Source: Allomuricauda sp. M10
Lineage (GTDB): Bacteria > Bacteroidota > Bacteroidia > Flavobacteriales > Flavobacteriaceae
Reading direction: 5' to 3'
Length of the DNA: 64,000 nt
NCBI RefSeq assembly: GCF_020782875.1
Contig: NZ_JAJGBN010000006.1
Location: 124,001 to 188,000 of the forward strand
A program made the position numbers and the translations under genes. The notes below the pieces were generated by a model. The model searched no databases and was not told the origin of the DNA. It was given only the letters and a program-made list of their open reading frames with translations. Shown in pieces: positions 63,980-64,000 of the stretch. Position 1 is the stretch's first letter; each line of letters opens with the position of its first letter.

Positions 63980-64000
63980 ATGGGTAAAAAGAAGAAGGAA
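63980..64000 (+). CDS. Start of a gene truncated by the window end
   Basis: ATG at 63980 opens a frame reading MGKKKKE to the end of the window. A -7 box and a normal leader length precede it. Too short to identify. Confidence 0.4.

Overview
The window looks like a piece of a marine Flavobacteriaceae chromosome (Bacteroidota), close to Muricauda/Flagellimonas-type genomes. Evidence for this: TAnnTTTG-type -7 boxes just upstream of several starts, weak or absent Shine-Dalgarno sequences, TonB-dependent and BNR/Asp-box secreted proteins, a type IX secretion (T9SS) sorting domain, a DUF1800/DUF1501 pair, and short family proteins typical of flavobacteria. No rRNA, CRISPR array, transposase or integrase was seen. 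One tRNA, tRNA-Arg(CCU), is present.

Layout. 1-7814: end of a sulfide:quinone oxidoreductase-like gene, a 44-aa peptide, then a TolC / membrane-fusion / RND efflux operon followed by a PII-like protein, a YgaP-type membrane protein and two YeeE/YedE-like membrane proteins, which suggests a sulfur-handling locus. 7917-8327: single-domain response regulator. 8409-8480: tRNA-Arg, whose last 20 bp recur at 15176-15195. These repeats bracket a 6.7-kb AT-rich island holding a secreted plug-like protein, a membrane acyltransferase-like protein, an Lgt paralogue without the usual catalytic residues, a tetraether-synthase (Tes/MJ0619)-type radical SAM protein and a 61-aa membrane protein. 15263-16927: RluA-type pseudouridine synthase. 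17191-25078: two convergent two-gene units. One is an exported dikinase-like protein (glucan-water-dikinase domain order) plus an SxxK hydrolase; the other is an SxxK hydrolase plus an ATP/ADP-carrier-like HEAT protein. 25286-40130: TonB-dependent receptor, threonine dehydrogenase, small lipoprotein and NTF2-like genes, TPR, SDR, M28 peptidase, CBS, zinc-finger, pentapeptide, BNR, DUF6265 and SIMPL genes.

40363-42467 is an AT-rich two-gene accessory block (HEPN-like and Imm11-like), each gene followed by a similar 22-bp sequence, as in gene cassettes. Glycerate kinase, a GNAT acetyltransferase and two small genes follow. 44987-45614 is a tandem array of four 157-bp units. mfd (45688-49173) and metG (57768-59894) carry short palindromic repeats inside their reading frames; the same repeat family fills the gaps at 49173-49484, 50737-51076 and 59918-59986. 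The rest is a class C-type serine hydrolase, DUF3352, ACT and YraN proteins, the DUF1800/DUF1501 secretion-linked pair, tex, a histone-deacetylase-family gene broken by a 1-nt frameshift, and a PAP2 phosphatase. A gene start is cut by the window end.

The four observations most worth following are: the Lgt-paralogue/Tes-like radical SAM pair in the tRNA-Arg island; the exported dikinase with nucleotide-carrier-like and SxxK partners; the frame-preserving palindromic elements inside mfd and metG; and the cassette-like HEPN/Imm block. All family assignments come from reading motifs by eye, without a database search.
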